A stretch of DNA of 64,000 nt from Bacteriovorax sp. PP10 (lineage in GTDB: Bacteria > Bdellovibrionota > Bacteriovoracia > Bacteriovoracales > Bacteriovoracaceae): assembly GCF_035013165.1 (NCBI RefSeq), contig NZ_JAYGJQ010000002.1, positions 558,001 to 622,000 of the forward strand. The letters are read 5' to 3'. The notes beneath the pieces are model-generated. The model ran no database searches. It was not told the DNA's origin and worked only from the letters and a program-made list of their open reading frames with translations. Below, in pieces: positions 26,302-34,476 of the stretch (its first letter is position 1; each line of letters opens with the position of its first letter). The position numbers and the translations under genes are program-made.

Positions 26302-27253
26302 TTTGTAATTGATAAAAAATTGAAAATTGCTTGCGGTTTTTTGTAAAAACCTTAGGTGGATTGGGCTGAGTTAACTGCTTTAGAGTCTCTTCAAAGAAGT
26401 AGTGAAGGTCATCGTTCTCAGACGACTTAATAATCTTCACTGTCACAATATTTCCATTCTCATCGTAGTCGATTTTCCCAATGAGTAAGTGCTTTTTATC
26501 GAAGACACTGGCAAGACCTGGTCTTTCGATCACGATCTTTTCATAGTTAGCATAAATTTTTGAAAAGTAATTTTGGTAGCTTCTTACATAAAAAGAGTAA
26601 TAGGCCTTCTCATCAGAGTTTAACTCATCTTCTGAAACACCTTCTGGTCTCTCATAGCGGATTTCGAAATTTGAAATTCTATCTGTCGCTTTATTTTGTG
26701 GGGCCGTGAAGTTTTTAGCGGCCTGAGTTTTTAAAATTTCCTGCTCTGCCGAAGGACGAATGACTTTTTCAGCTCGTGGATTAAAGTAAAAATGGCCTGG
26801 ATCTGTTGAAGGAGTTGCTCCTAAAAGTTTCTGTGCCATTGGGTTTTGTGGCTTGAGAGTTGGCGGCTCAATCGGTTTTTTTGCCATTTCGGGTTTAGGT
26901 AAAACGGGTGCAAGTTTTTCCAAAGACAGGGCCGGGGCCTGACCTGGACTTCCTTTTTGAGCTTTTGACGGAGGTGGACTCGGACGTTTGATGGCAAGAT
27001 CCGGTCGCTGCAAATCTTTTTTTCCGTTCTTAATTCCCACACGTCTGATCTTTTCAACTTCACTTTGATTAATAAAATCAATCTTATCTAACTTAATTGG
27101 ACGAGTTTCTGTCTTCGCAATCTTTGAAAGCAAGGCCTTGTACTCGGAATTATTTAAATCACTGTGAACAAAGGAAAGAATTGCCGCATGGAGGATAAGT
27201 GCAGCAAGAAGGGCGTAGTAAAATTTAGATTTAGAATCGGTATTCCTGATCAT
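26294..27253 (-). CDS. TonB/TolA-like periplasm-spanning protein
   Basis: 319 residues: a short cytoplasmic start, one membrane helix (about 10-27), a Pro/Lys-rich spacer (about 85-160) and a C-terminal domain with the TonB-like pattern IGKIDYDENGNIVTVKIIKSSENDDL..FFEETLKQL (about 255-300). TonB proteins carry energy from ExbBD to outer-membrane receptors; others act in gliding or envelope complexes. No exbB/exbD is in the window. It lies between the sigma-like pair and the pseudokinase, both on the other strand. Confidence 0.7.
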   Translation of the reverse strand: MIRNTDSKSKFYYALLAALILHAAILSFVHSDLNNSEYKALLSKIAKTETRPIKLDKIDFINQSEVEKIRRVGIKNGKKDLQRPDLAIKRPSPPPSKAQKGSPGQAPALSLEKLAPVLPKPEMAKKPIEPPTLKPQNPMAQKLLGATPSTDPGHFYFNPRAEKVIRPSAEQEILKTQAAKNFTAPQNKATDRISNFEIRYERPEGVSEDELNSDEKAYYSFYVRSYQNYFSKIYANYEKIVIERPGLASVFDKKHLLIGKIDYDENGNIVTVKIIKSSENDDLHYFFEETLKQLTQPNPPKVFTKNRKQFSIFYQLQIN

Positions 27254-27307
27254 TTCGATATCTTACAACTTCCTCCTAGGAAAACACAGGTATTTTTATC
27301 CTATATG

Positions 27308-27335
27308 TTGACCGAAATTCGGGGGGGAGTAGAAT
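27308..27335 (+). promoter_or_regulatory. Promoter of the pseudokinase gene
   Basis: TTGACC (27308-27313), 16-base spacer, TAGAAT (27330-27335), inside the block GGAGTAGAATTATAGAG shared with the promoter at 25.3 kb. Confidence 0.55.
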
Positions 27336-27380
27336 TATAGAGGGCGAGAATGTCCTAAACTTTGCAAGGATTGCAATTTC

Positions 27381-28835
27381 ATGAAAAAGCTAATTAATGT
27401 TCTGGAAAATAAGAGAAGCATCGCAGGCCTTTTTATATTGGCAGGATTGATCTTCACTACATACAGCATTCAAGAAAATTCCGGACAGGTGAAACGTCTT
27501 ACAAATTTTGAAAGTGGAATTCAAACTTGTTTTACAAGAGTGAATCAAACATACACTGCCAATCTTTTAGGTGACACAACATCCACTTACCTTACACAAA
27601 ATTTCCAAAATTTAACTGAAGAGTGCCTTGCAGAAGGAATTTTAACAGTTGAAAATTCTTTCCAGAAAGAGCTTTCGGGAACAGCAAAACTTCTAAGCAA
27701 CCTTGCTTCTAACGTTCACTGGTTCCATGAAGATATCCTTGCACCAAACGGAGCAAAAAATTTTGCTGCTAACGCGGGGGCAAGAGATGTTGGGTCTCGT
27801 TTTGAAAAAATCGAAACGACTAAAGATGAAATTTTAGAATCGACAAACACTTACAAAACTCAGATAACTAATTCACAAAACGTACAAAAGAATTTTTTCT
27901 TCATCTCAGCGACTCTTTTAGTTATACTAATGATTGCTGAATATATGGGACTGACTCGTCGTCGCCTTTCAAACAATGCTCGTGAAAACGAAGCTCACGC
28001 TGAACTTCTTAATAATGGGGGAGGAGCGAGTGTTAAGGTTGGCGAAATTATCAGAGTGGCCCTTGAACAAAACAACCTGATGAACTGCTCTAAGCTTTTC
28101 TCAAACTTTCATGCTTATGCTATTTCGGAAAAGGGTAGAAATAAAATGTCTCTGGAAACTTTAGTGACTCCAATGGGAGTCGACTCTAAAAAAGCGGCCT
28201 TCACGATTGATAAAATCTGGGAAGACGACTCGATCGGTGTTTCTGCAGATAATACTGCGGCCATCAAACTTCATAACATCAATCTTGAGAGTATGAGCTC
28301 AAACGTAGTTGATTTACTTGCTGAGAAACTATTCTCACAAGGTGTGCAAATCGATATGAATATCTCTGAGACGCTGGAAGTATGTGCTCGTCAGGAAGAA
28401 CTAGAGCAAACTCTATTTCATTTATTCTCATACGCTATCAATTCAACTCAATCATCTAATAATGGTGAGAAGAATATCTCAGTTTTCGCTCATAAACTGG
28501 GTGACGTTGTGGCCTTCGATCTTATCCACTCAGGTGGCGGATTTGAAGAAGCAATCCTTAAACAAAGAGTTGGTTTAGGAGATACAGGGACGGCCCTGGA
28601 TCTTGACCTTCAAATTTGTCAGTCATTATTAAATGAAGTTCAGGCAAAAATCCAACTGGATAACAAGCTTGATCAGAATGGAGATGTGATTGGTGGACGA
28701 GTAAAAATCATCTTTAAAGCAGCTGTCGCTTCTACTGAAACAGGTATTAATCAGGGACGTCTGGTTGATTTAAAAGTGGGAAGTAAAAAAGAAATTCTGG
28801 CGGCGATGTCATCAGAGTCTAGTTCAACTATCTAG
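27381..28835 (+). CDS. Membrane sensor protein with degenerate histidine-kinase ATPase domain
   Basis: 484 residues. TM1 (about 13-30), a periplasmic helical domain of about 140 residues with two Cys (QTCF, EECL), TM2 (about 173-190), then a cytoplasmic region. Residues about 290-450 follow the HATPase_c layout (a region like 'EELEQTLFHLFSYAINST', then HSGGGF, then a GDTGTALDLDL segment), but both conserved Asn of the N-box are replaced (His and Tyr), the G1-box Asp is His, and no phospho-acceptor His helix is recognisable. It is therefore probably a pseudokinase scaffold or sensor. It shares a promoter block with the sigma-like gene. Confidence 0.6.
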   Translation: MKKLINVLENKRSIAGLFILAGLIFTTYSIQENSGQVKRLTNFESGIQTCFTRVNQTYTANLLGDTTSTYLTQNFQNLTEECLAEGILTVENSFQKELSGTAKLLSNLASNVHWFHEDILAPNGAKNFAANAGARDVGSRFEKIETTKDEILESTNTYKTQITNSQNVQKNFFFISATLLVILMIAEYMGLTRRRLSNNARENEAHAELLNNGGGASVKVGEIIRVALEQNNLMNCSKLFSNFHAYAISEKGRNKMSLETLVTPMGVDSKKAAFTIDKIWEDDSIGVSADNTAAIKLHNINLESMSSNVVDLLAEKLFSQGVQIDMNISETLEVCARQEELEQTLFHLFSYAINSTQSSNNGEKNISVFAHKLGDVVAFDLIHSGGGFEEAILKQRVGLGDTGTALDLDLQICQSLLNEVQAKIQLDNKLDQNGDVIGGRVKIIFKAAVASTETGINQGRLVDLKVGSKKEILAAMSSESSSTI

Positions 28836-31629
28836 AAACCTCAGATCTTAAAATATTAGCAATCAGCTCTTCTGATTCTTTCAGAAGGGCAGTTTGTGTT
28901 GTCTTTAAATTCTCAAAACTTTTTGTCGTTTCAAGTAAATCTTTAATCGTTGGAACTTTAAGGTTTAGTAGAATATCAGCGATCTTAATCCCATTAGCAG
29001 TCTGAAGAATAAACTTAATGAAATGAATCATTACAGCTGTTGAATGAAGATGAATAACGTCTTTATCCTGGTTTTTGAATACCAACACAGACATATCATC
29101 AGTCGTTAAAATCTTCATGCTTGTAAGCGGAAGTTGAAGATCCTGATTGTTTTTAATCTTATATTCAACGTAAACGTCGTCATTTTTTGGATAAATGGCA
29201 TACGACTTAAGCTTCATCAGTTCATTGGAAATAAGTGGATTACTGAAGTTATAGCTTTGTGGTTTTCCGTCTTCCAGCTCTTCAACCAAAGTCTTCACTT
29301 GTAATTTAAAGTGCGAAACAAGGCTTAAAAGATGCCAAGGATAAACCTTAGAGTGTTCTGCAACCTGATTTTTTACAGCGTTGAATTTCGATCTTAATTC
29401 ATCCGGGTGGAAGTTTCTTAGATCGTTTGTATCCAGGTCTAAAAAGTTAAACTGAGTTTTCAAGTTAGCTGGCATGAACTGAGTTGAAGCAAAAAAGTTC
29501 GGAACTAAAAGTGATCTTAGTTTTGCTTTTAATTTTGCCGGCCCATCACTTAATTGAAGTTGAATGATCTGGTGACCTAACATTGAAGAGAAGTACTCTC
29601 TGAAAACGTTAAGGTTGATTGCCGGGTGCTTTGGAATTAATCCAAAATAGTAATAGAAAGCTGTTCCGTATTGGTTGAGCTTTCCTCTGTAGGCATCGAT
29701 CGGTGAAAGTTCAATTTTCACGTCCATCGGGTCGTTTTGGTTAACGATTAATAGAAGAGGGTATTGTCTTTCAGGTCCTGATTTAAGGCCTAATAGAGAC
29801 GCTGATATACTTTGTTTTTCAGCATTGAAGTCATCGTGAGCGATCAATTCAATATTGAAGAAAGTGTCTAGTGATGTAGAGCTTTTTGTCAGGTTCTTGA
29901 AGAAACTAGGGTGTGGAAGATGTCCTGCATCTTTGCTTGCTACTGAAGAAACTAATTTTCCGTCCATGATAGCGTCAGTGTGGAATTCAAAGAAAATATC
30001 TTTTTCAATTTCATTAACGAAGATCGGAGACGTGATTGGGTTTTTGTTTTTAATAAAAGTCTGAAGCTCTTCAACCAGTTTATTGAACTTGTTGAATCGT
30101 GTCAGGTTACCGCGGAATTCAAATGATAGACATGTCTCTTTCATTTTGCGGTTCACTTCAAACAGGTGTTTGTTTAAAGCTGGTTCAGCTGTTCTTCTTG
30201 TTAATACGTAAGCGTAATGAGCGATTTCGCCCTTACCTTTTAGCTCTTCCATATTCAGACTTGCTTCGACTTTAAAGTCTTTTAAAAGCTGCTCAACACG
30301 GTCAGAGTGTGATGGAACAAAGAGTTTTTGGTTTGTGAAAACGTAAACGATCGCATCTTTTTTCAGGTAAGCTTTTTGGGCCTGGATCTGTTGAATTAAA
30401 AAGTGGTGCGGGTTCGTTTTTGGAAGCTCAGTCAGGTTTAAAACAATACGGCTATAAAGTGTATCGTTTGAAGAAGGAATCTCACCAAGGTTAAAAAACG
30501 ATGGTTGAGCAAGACCGTCATCCGGTGAGTTCTTATATTTTTCGCGCATGATTTTACAAATGAACGGGATGATCTCGTATTTGTGTTCAGCTGCGATTCT
30601 TGTAAGGAAACTTAGGAATTGAAGTTCCTGGCAGATCTTTAAGAACTGACCATCGATAAATTCCAGTCCTTCGAACTCTGGACAAATTAAATTGTTCCAT
30701 TGAGAAATTTTAACGTTGGTATCCTGAGCAAGCCAGTGAGACAGGGCCATCGATGAAACGTGGTTTCCTGCAAAACGTGTGTTGATTGTTTTTGGAAGAA
30801 CACACAGTTTCTCATTCGAGAACATTTTCTTTTGGCTTTTGCTTTCTGGTTTTAACCATGTCGGGAACTTGATTAACAGTTCGTTAACTAATAAACCGAA
30901 TGATAAGTGAGAAAGCGAGTGAGAGTAGTTTCTGATCGAGTAAATCTTATCGTCTTTTGGTGTAGAGATAATTTTAATTAATTCAGTTAACGTCACACCT
31001 TCGAAAGCGTCTTTTAATTTTAATAGTGAATCTTTGTACTCATTTGTCGGACGGTACCAGCTGTACTGGTTGATCTGAAGTGAATCGCAAAGAAGTTCAG
31101 TTGAACTGTCTTTAACAAAGATTTTCCCTAAGAACGACAGTGGGTTCATCAGAACGTCTTCAGTAACATTCAAGCGGTGTTCTTTAGCTAAATCCATAAT
31201 GAATTTAATTCTAAATAAATAAATCGCTACAGCTCTGAAGCAGTGAACTTTTAAAAAGTCGTCGATAGATTTTTTAAGGGGAGAAGTCTCATCCTGAACG
31301 TGCAGCCAGAAATCCTGGTGCTGAGTCAGCAGACTTGTATCTAGTTTGGCGTACTCAGCAAAATGCAAAAATTCATTGTAAGTTTGCAGCTTCATCGACT
31401 TGCTTGTTGAACAAGTTTTTTTAAATAAGGCCTGAGCATCAATTGAAAGATTGCTTAAAGAATTTTTGATGACGATTGCCGAAGCAGTGATCAGGCCTTC
31501 GCCTTTCCAGCCCGGAATAAAAAATTCAGAAGGATTAAACTGGGCAATAGTCGACGTCTCATCACGAAGTGATGACGTTTGGCCTGCTTCCGGCCATGAC
31601 TGTTGTGGTTTAACGTTGTTGTAATCCAA
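28828..31629 (-). CDS. Large cytoplasmic protein of unknown function
   Basis: 933 residues without signal peptide or membrane helix, mostly alpha/beta in look. I recognise no family. The middle section (about 395-480: SRIVLNLTELPKTNPHHFLIQ, then AIVYVFTNQKLFVPS) faintly recalls the last strands of a DNA-methyltransferase Rossmann fold, but the catalytic NPPY-type motif is not seen, so I do not call it one. Its 3' end overlaps the pseudokinase gene by 8 bases. A gap of 246 bases lies upstream. Confidence 0.7.
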   Translation of the reverse strand: MDYNNVKPQQSWPEAGQTSSLRDETSTIAQFNPSEFFIPGWKGEGLITASAIVIKNSLSNLSIDAQALFKKTCSTSKSMKLQTYNEFLHFAEYAKLDTSLLTQHQDFWLHVQDETSPLKKSIDDFLKVHCFRAVAIYLFRIKFIMDLAKEHRLNVTEDVLMNPLSFLGKIFVKDSSTELLCDSLQINQYSWYRPTNEYKDSLLKLKDAFEGVTLTELIKIISTPKDDKIYSIRNYSHSLSHLSFGLLVNELLIKFPTWLKPESKSQKKMFSNEKLCVLPKTINTRFAGNHVSSMALSHWLAQDTNVKISQWNNLICPEFEGLEFIDGQFLKICQELQFLSFLTRIAAEHKYEIIPFICKIMREKYKNSPDDGLAQPSFFNLGEIPSSNDTLYSRIVLNLTELPKTNPHHFLIQQIQAQKAYLKKDAIVYVFTNQKLFVPSHSDRVEQLLKDFKVEASLNMEELKGKGEIAHYAYVLTRRTAEPALNKHLFEVNRKMKETCLSFEFRGNLTRFNKFNKLVEELQTFIKNKNPITSPIFVNEIEKDIFFEFHTDAIMDGKLVSSVASKDAGHLPHPSFFKNLTKSSTSLDTFFNIELIAHDDFNAEKQSISASLLGLKSGPERQYPLLLIVNQNDPMDVKIELSPIDAYRGKLNQYGTAFYYYFGLIPKHPAINLNVFREYFSSMLGHQIIQLQLSDGPAKLKAKLRSLLVPNFFASTQFMPANLKTQFNFLDLDTNDLRNFHPDELRSKFNAVKNQVAEHSKVYPWHLLSLVSHFKLQVKTLVEELEDGKPQSYNFSNPLISNELMKLKSYAIYPKNDDVYVEYKIKNNQDLQLPLTSMKILTTDDMSVLVFKNQDKDVIHLHSTAVMIHFIKFILQTANGIKIADILLNLKVPTIKDLLETTKSFENLKTTQTALLKESEELIANILRSEVSR

Positions 31630-31779
31630 CTTTTTAATCCTAAAAAATAACCAACCAAATTAATTTGTTTTTGGCATAAAATAGTTACAAAACTGAAACC
31701 GGAAGTCATGGAAAAAATTCATTTTTTGAAGATTTTTTTCAATATAAGCCTAAGGATTTACTGGGATATGAGAAACATC

Positions 31780-31834
31780 TAAAGAACTCTACAAAGTTGG
31801 TCGATAAGTTGGCAATAAACCCGCATTAAATGCG
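31780..31834 (+). promoter_or_regulatory. Possible sigma-28-like promoter and palindromic operator
   Basis: TAAA (31780-31783), 16 bases, GTCGATAA (31800-31807), like the FliA pattern TAAA-N15-GCCGATAA. A perfect palindrome CGCATT-A-AATGCG follows at 31822-31834, within the expected 5' untranslated region of the acidic protein gene at 31876. Confidence 0.3.
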
Positions 31835-31875
31835 TAGTTTCATTAGTGGTTTTTTGTTTTTTACGAGGGGCGTCT

Positions 31876-32439
31876 ATGGACGATATTTTTGACGATGTAG
31901 ATTCAATTTTAGATGGCGACGTTTCTTCTGAAGAGGAAACAACGAACTTTAATGAATCAGAACTTCACGACATTATGTCTGAAATTGAAGACCTCGAAAA
32001 AGAATTCGAAGCTGAAGATGTGCCTATGACTCTTCAAGAAAAAATCGATGCAGAGTTGGCGATGGAGCTTGAAGAAGCAGCATCTGAAACATCAGCTGTC
32101 GTTGAAGCGACTCCTCTTGCAGAAGTCGTAGAGACTAAAGCGCAGGTTCTTGCTTTCGAAAAAGTAGCGCCAGTTGCAGTGGCGACACCATCAACAAATA
32201 CATCATCAGGCGTGAGTTTTGCGGCCCACGGTCAAATGAGTCTGAATCTGGATTTCATGGTAGGGCAGGAAACTGCAAAGCTTACTATCGATCCGGTGAA
32301 AGGCCTTGTAGTTACTTTATCTGGCGTTGAGCTTTGTATCAGCGAAGATTCGGGATGCACTGTCTCGATGGAAAATGGAATGAAATTTACTATTCCGCTG
32401 ACTTCATCTGCAAATTCTACTAAAAAGAAATCAGCTTAA
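31876..32439 (+). CDS. Acidic protein of unknown function
   Basis: 187 residues, start ATG 31876 with GAGGGG at 31865-31870. The first 70 residues are extremely acidic (DDIFDDVDSILDGDVSSEEE) with Leu/Glu helices; then an Ala/Val/Thr linker and a compact beta domain (about 118-175: MSLNLDFMVGQETAKLTID, VELCISEDSGCTVS) with two Cys. The tail KKKSA is basic. No family recognised. An inverted repeat across its stop codon may act as a terminator before rsmD. Confidence 0.7.
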   Translation: MDDIFDDVDSILDGDVSSEEETTNFNESELHDIMSEIEDLEKEFEAEDVPMTLQEKIDAELAMELEEAASETSAVVEATPLAEVVETKAQVLAFEKVAPVAVATPSTNTSSGVSFAAHGQMSLNLDFMVGQETAKLTIDPVKGLVVTLSGVELCISEDSGCTVSMENGMKFTIPLTSSANSTKKKSA

Positions 32440-32450
32440 TTTCTTTTTAG
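32420..32450 (+). terminator. Perfect 12-bp inverted repeat across a stop codon
   Basis: CTAAAAAGAAAT (32420-32431) pairs with ATTTCTTTTTAG (32439-32450), 7-base loop. The T-run is within the right arm. It could attenuate read-through into rsmD, whose start is 19 bases on. Confidence 0.55.
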
Positions 32451-32468
32451 TGGAGCATAAGAGCTAAA

Positions 32469-33077
32469 GTGAGTATAAAAATTCTAGGTGGGTTCGCCCG
32501 CGGCCAGATTCTTGACGTTCCAAAGGGTGATTTGATTCGCCCGACATCTATCATGCTCAGAAGAAGAATTTATGATTTTTATCAAGACTTAGGTGATGTC
32601 ACTTTTGTTGATTTATGTGCTGGTTCCGGAGCGATGGCGTTTGAAGCGTGGTCGAGAGGGGCAAAGCGAGTTTTTATCAATGAAGTGAACCGTCATGTTC
32701 TAAAAATTTTAGAAGAAAATAGAGAGAATTTACTGGTTCGCAATCACCATAAAAAAACTGGCGAGATCCACTGTTCATATTTTCCGGCAGAGAAATGGAT
32801 CAAAACTTTTCGAGCTGAATATGAAAAATTTAGTGAAGCCGAAAAAGGTGAGACGGTTATATTCTTAGATCCTCCTTACTCAGAAAAACATATTTATTTA
32901 GATATCGTAAAATTCCTCAAAGAAGAGTCTTGGTATTTTGGTCAACTTTGGATTGAATCAGATCCTAAAAAAGGGTTGAGTCAGGCGCAGATAAGTGAGT
33001 TGGGACTTACTCCTGCTAAGGTTTACGAACAAGGCGATAACTTCATCTACGTGACAAATTTTCCACAACAAACCTAA
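32469..33077 (+). CDS. rsmD: 16S rRNA (guanine966-N2)-methyltransferase RsmD
   Basis: 202 residues, start GTG 32469. N-terminal KILGGFARGQILDVP and RPTSIMLRRRIYDFY are RsmD-typical (the latter usually RPTTDRVREALFN). The SAM site is FVDLCAGSGAMAFEAWSRGA and the catalytic motif is DPPY at 134-137. It methylates G966 in 16S rRNA during 30S assembly. coaD, a frequent neighbour elsewhere, is absent. Ends in a small terminator. Confidence 0.9.
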   Translation: MSIKILGGFARGQILDVPKGDLIRPTSIMLRRRIYDFYQDLGDVTFVDLCAGSGAMAFEAWSRGAKRVFINEVNRHVLKILEENRENLLVRNHHKKTGEIHCSYFPAEKWIKTFRAEYEKFSEAEKGETVIFLDPPYSEKHIYLDIVKFLKEESWYFGQLWIESDPKKGLSQAQISELGLTPAKVYEQGDNFIYVTNFPQQT

Positions 33078-33096
33078 AAAATGCGTTAGCATTTTT
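33076..33096 (+). terminator. Terminator after rsmD
   Basis: AAAAATGC-GTTA-GCATTTTT beginning in the stop codon. Confidence 0.7.
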
Positions 33097-33174
33097 ACTA
33101 GTGATAAAAAAAGGATGAGTCTGACTGCTTTTTTAAGAGTTAGGTTTGTCTCTCTACTAGTTTGAAGGAATTGT

Positions 33175-34407
33175 ATGGAATTGAGCTCTCGTGTAAAAGG
33201 CATGGCCGAAAGTGTAACTTTAAAACTCAACTCAAAAGCAGTTGAGCTAAGTGAAGCTGGAGTGCAGGTCTACAATCTGACAGCAGGACAACTTCCATTC
33301 CGTCCACCACAAGGTTTTTTAGATGCCATCAGAGATGAACTCGACTTTTTAAAGTCGTATCAATACAGCCCTGTTGCAGGCTTCGTCGATCTTAGAAAAA
33401 AAATCGTTCACCACATTGAAGAGACTCGCGGAATTAATTTTTCAGCAGCTGAGCTTGATGGTGAAGCTTTTGATTGTGTTATTTCTAACGGTGCCAAACA
33501 CTCGATCTCAAATATTTTAGGTGCCATTGTTGATCCAGGAGATGAAGTCATTATCATCGCACCTTACTGGATTTCTTACCCTGAAATGATCAAGTTCTGC
33601 AGGGGAGTTCCGGTTATTGTTCAATCATCAATCTTTGATGTTTTTACACCGCCACTTCAAGAAATTAGAAAAGCTATTTCAGAAAAAACCAAAGCAATCA
33701 TCATTAATAGCCCGAACAATCCAGCTGGTGTTCACTACTCAAATGAGTGGATGAGTGACTTCGCTGATTTACTTTTAGAGTATCCACATGTGGCCGTGAT
33801 CAGTGATGAAATTTATTTCGAAGTTTGTTATTACGATCCAAAACCAACATATTTTTATCAGAAAAAACCTGAACTATTAAAGCGCACAATCATCGTTGAC
33901 GGGATCTCAAAGGCCTTCGCTTCAACAGGTCTGCGTATCGGATATTGTGTTGGACCGAAGAATATTTGCAAGGGGATCGAGAACCTTCAAGGACAGTTAA
34001 CCAGCAGTGCAAACTCACTGGTTCAACGTGCGATGATGAGTTACAACTTCGCCAACTCATCTCAGTTTTTAATTCCAGTTAAAGATCACTTGAGAGACAA
34101 CGCGACGATTATTCGCGAAAAATTAAAAGATAACAATCTGATGAAATGCTGGTATCAGCCGACTTCAGCTTTTTATTTCATGATCGATTTCACTCAGACA
34201 CCAGTCTTTAAAAAATACCAAATCGATAAAAACGACAAGACAGACTACGCAGTAAAAATCTGTGAAGACATGTTAAATAGTTTGGGTGTCGTCATAGTTC
34301 CAGGGACAGATTTCGGAATGATGAATTCCGCTCGAATTAGTCTGGTACTGCATAAGGAAGTGTTTTCAGAGGCGATTACGAAGATCGTGCACTTCCTGAA
34401 TCACTAA
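33175..34407 (+). CDS. Class I aminotransferase, aspartate aminotransferase-like
   Basis: 410 residues, fold type I PLP enzyme. Key sites: SNGAKHSISNI (phosphate-binding turn), NSPNNPAGVHYS with the substrate-binding Asn, SDEIYFEV, and the Schiff-base lysine K246 in GISKAFASTGLRIGY. Near the C-terminus SARISLVLH carries the carboxylate-binding Arg. Aspartate/prephenate-type aminotransferase of the I-gamma/I-beta style is most likely; exact substrate is not certain. AAGGA precedes ATG 33175. Confidence 0.88.
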   Translation: MELSSRVKGMAESVTLKLNSKAVELSEAGVQVYNLTAGQLPFRPPQGFLDAIRDELDFLKSYQYSPVAGFVDLRKKIVHHIEETRGINFSAAELDGEAFDCVISNGAKHSISNILGAIVDPGDEVIIIAPYWISYPEMIKFCRGVPVIVQSSIFDVFTPPLQEIRKAISEKTKAIIINSPNNPAGVHYSNEWMSDFADLLLEYPHVAVISDEIYFEVCYYDPKPTYFYQKKPELLKRTIIVDGISKAFASTGLRIGYCVGPKNICKGIENLQGQLTSSANSLVQRAMMSYNFANSSQFLIPVKDHLRDNATIIREKLKDNNLMKCWYQPTSAFYFMIDFTQTPVFKKYQIDKNDKTDYAVKICEDMLNSLGVVIVPGTDFGMMNSARISLVLHKEVFSEAITKIVHFLNH

Positions 34408-34422
34408 AGACGGAGAAATATT

Positions 34423-34469
34423 CCCCTAATATCATGTTGTGCCCTGTGAAGGCATAATATTATGAGGGG
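34423..34469 (+). promoter_or_regulatory. Long hairpin burying the Shine-Dalgarno of the next gene
   Basis: Pairs: 34423-34427 (CCCCT) with 34465-34469 (AGGGG), 34430-34432 with 34462-34464, and 34434-34443 with 34451-34460 around a 7-base loop CTGTGAA; 18 pairs, three of them G-U. The 3' arm is the ribosome site of the lipoprotein gene (ATG 34477). No T-run follows, so it is better read as a translational switch than as a terminator of the aminotransferase gene. Confidence 0.6.
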
Positions 34470-34476
34470 TACTTTG

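Noticed and set aside
28828-31629. The large orphan protein as a DNA methyltransferase of a restriction or defence system.
   Set aside because: No SAM-binding or NPPY-type catalytic motif is visible and no restriction or defence partner is encoded nearby.
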